Source: Methanobacteriota archaeon (GTDB lineage Archaea; Halobacteriota; Bog-38; Methanoflorentales; Methanoflorentaceae). Taken from it: DNA of 5,632 nt. Below the pieces are notes generated by a model, which was given only the letters and a program-made list of their open reading frames with translations, did not search any database and had not been told where the DNA came from. The position numbers were made by a program, and so were the translations under genes. The stretch is taken from positions 1 to 5,632 of the forward strand of contig JAJRBK010000074.1 of assembly GCA_028679495.1 (NCBI GenBank). Direction: 5' to 3'. This document shows, piece after piece, positions 4,869-5,632 of this stretch; positions within the stretch are counted from its first letter, which is position 1, and each line of letters begins with the position of its first letter.

Positions 4869-5632
4869 TTAAACGTGGTAGGCAGCTTCGTCATGTATCG
4901 CTTGGTCTAGTCCTTGGATTTCGTCATCAGCAGTTACACGAAGCCCAATCGTTGCATCGACCACTTTGCCGATAATGAGCGTTGCTATAAACGAATAGGT
5001 AAACGTTGCTCCTACGGCAAGAACTTGGATGCCAAGCTGAGCTGGATTGCCATATACAAGCCCTGTTCCAACCGCATTTATGAAGGGGCTTGCAAATATG
5101 CCTGTTGCTAAAGCGCCCCATATTCCAGAAAACCCGTGTATTCCAAAGACGTCTAAAGCGTCGTCGTAGCCGAGTCGTGGCTTGATATAAGAAATTGCCG
5201 CGTAAGATACAAATGAGGCGCAGAATCCGATTATAATGGCGCTTGGAACGTTTACGAAACCAGCTGCCGGCGTAATGGCAACTAATCCAGCAATGATGCC
5301 TGAAGCGGCCCCTAACATCGTTGCTTTACCAAGTCGAAGGTATTCAATGAGCATCCATGAAAGCATAGCTGACGCTGCAGATATGTTCGTGACTAAAAAT
5401 GCAGAGCCTGCAAGCTGTCCGGCAGAGAGGGCAGAACCTGCATTAAAACCAAACCATCCAAACCATAGCAACCCAGCTCCGATTACGGCATATCCAAGTT
5501 GATGAGGGAGCAAGCTTCTTTCCCGGCGGCCCTTAAGCAACAGCACGAGAGCGAGAGCTGCTACCCCGCTGTTAACGTGAACGACGGTTCCACCGGCAAA
5601 ATCGAGAGCGCCTAGCTGGGAAAGCCAGCCTC
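4869..5632 (-). CDS. amt: Ammonium transporter Amt (C-terminal part; cut by right edge)
   Basis: Amt proteins are trimeric membrane channels that take up ammonium. The 253 residues visible are the C-terminal two thirds of a usual ~400-residue protein; the frame stays open to the right edge, so the internal GTG at 5544-5546 is not the start. The family signature LDFAGGTVVHVNSG lies at residues 9-22 of the fragment, with His18 as the first of the twin pore histidines; DVFGIHGFSGIWG holds the second (His165). GWFGFNAGS carries Trp59, the external ammonium-site tryptophan position. About seven hydrophobic helices are seen, corresponding to TM5-TM11. The short cytoplasmic tail reads GLDQAIHDEAAYHV, matching the conserved GLD-x-x-x-HG-E-x-AY tail that contacts GlnK, with Asp replacing the usual Gly after His. 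glnK follows after 34 bp in the same unit; the promoter lies outside the window. Confidence 0.96.
   Translation of the reverse strand, partial: GWLSQLGALDFAGGTVVHVNSGVAALALVLLLKGRRERSLLPHQLGYAVIGAGLLWFGWFGFNAGSALSAGQLAGSAFLVTNISAASAMLSWMLIEYLRLGKATMLGAASGIIAGLVAITPAAGFVNVPSAIIIGFCASFVSYAAISYIKPRLGYDDALDVFGIHGFSGIWGALATGIFASPFINAVGTGLVYGNPAQLGIQVLAVGATFTYSFIATLIIGKVVDATIGLRVTADDEIQGLDQAIHDEAAYHV

Noticed and set aside
1..5632. CRISPR array, insertion sequence or attachment site
   Set aside because: No regularly spaced direct repeats, no transposase or integrase motifs, and no flanking duplications were seen.

Overview
The window looks archaeal, probably euryarchaeal and perhaps from a methanogen or methane-oxidiser lineage; that last step is inference. 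The evidence is an Sm-like archaeal protein (SmAP) gene, archaeal-style BRE/TATA promoter elements such as CAAAAG-TTATAAATA, short T-runs after genes, weak or absent ribosome binding sites for several genes, and non-ATG starts. There are seven protein genes, one of them cut by the right edge. I see no rRNA, tRNA, CRISPR array, transposon or integrase.

Layout, left to right. Positions 1-202 carry no convincing gene; they hold a possible leftward promoter and a T-run. On the minus strand follow an unrecognised 188-residue protein (203-769) and, upstream of it, an AMP-forming acetyl-CoA synthetase (824-2596, TTG start). The 216-bp gap 2597-2812 contains a strong BRE/TATA promoter for the synthetase gene, a 10-bp inverted repeat over its predicted transcription start, and a second 12-bp palindrome in the leader. 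Next, also on the minus strand, is a secreted lipoprotein with an Ig-like domain, a Pro/Thr/Ser linker and a second beta-rich domain (2813-3610).

A divergent intergenic region (3611-3712) separates this from a plus-strand pair: the Sm-like protein (3713-3955) and a small protein resembling the flavin-binding split-barrel (pyridoxamine-phosphate-oxidase-like) family (3983-4372). Convergent with that pair is a minus-strand nitrogen unit: an ammonium transporter Amt (4869 to beyond the right edge) followed after 34 bp by its PII regulator GlnK (4496-4834), with a hairpin plus T5 just after glnK.

Functionally these are mostly housekeeping modules: acetate activation to acetyl-CoA, ammonium uptake with PII control, and RNA binding by the Sm ring. 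The less ordinary parts are the palindrome-rich promoter of the acetyl-CoA synthetase gene, the close match of that enzyme to the Bacillus AcsA type, the Sm-like gene paired with a split-barrel protein rather than the usual ribosomal protein L37e gene, and the unidentified 188-residue protein. I found no convincing evidence of a wholly new system.
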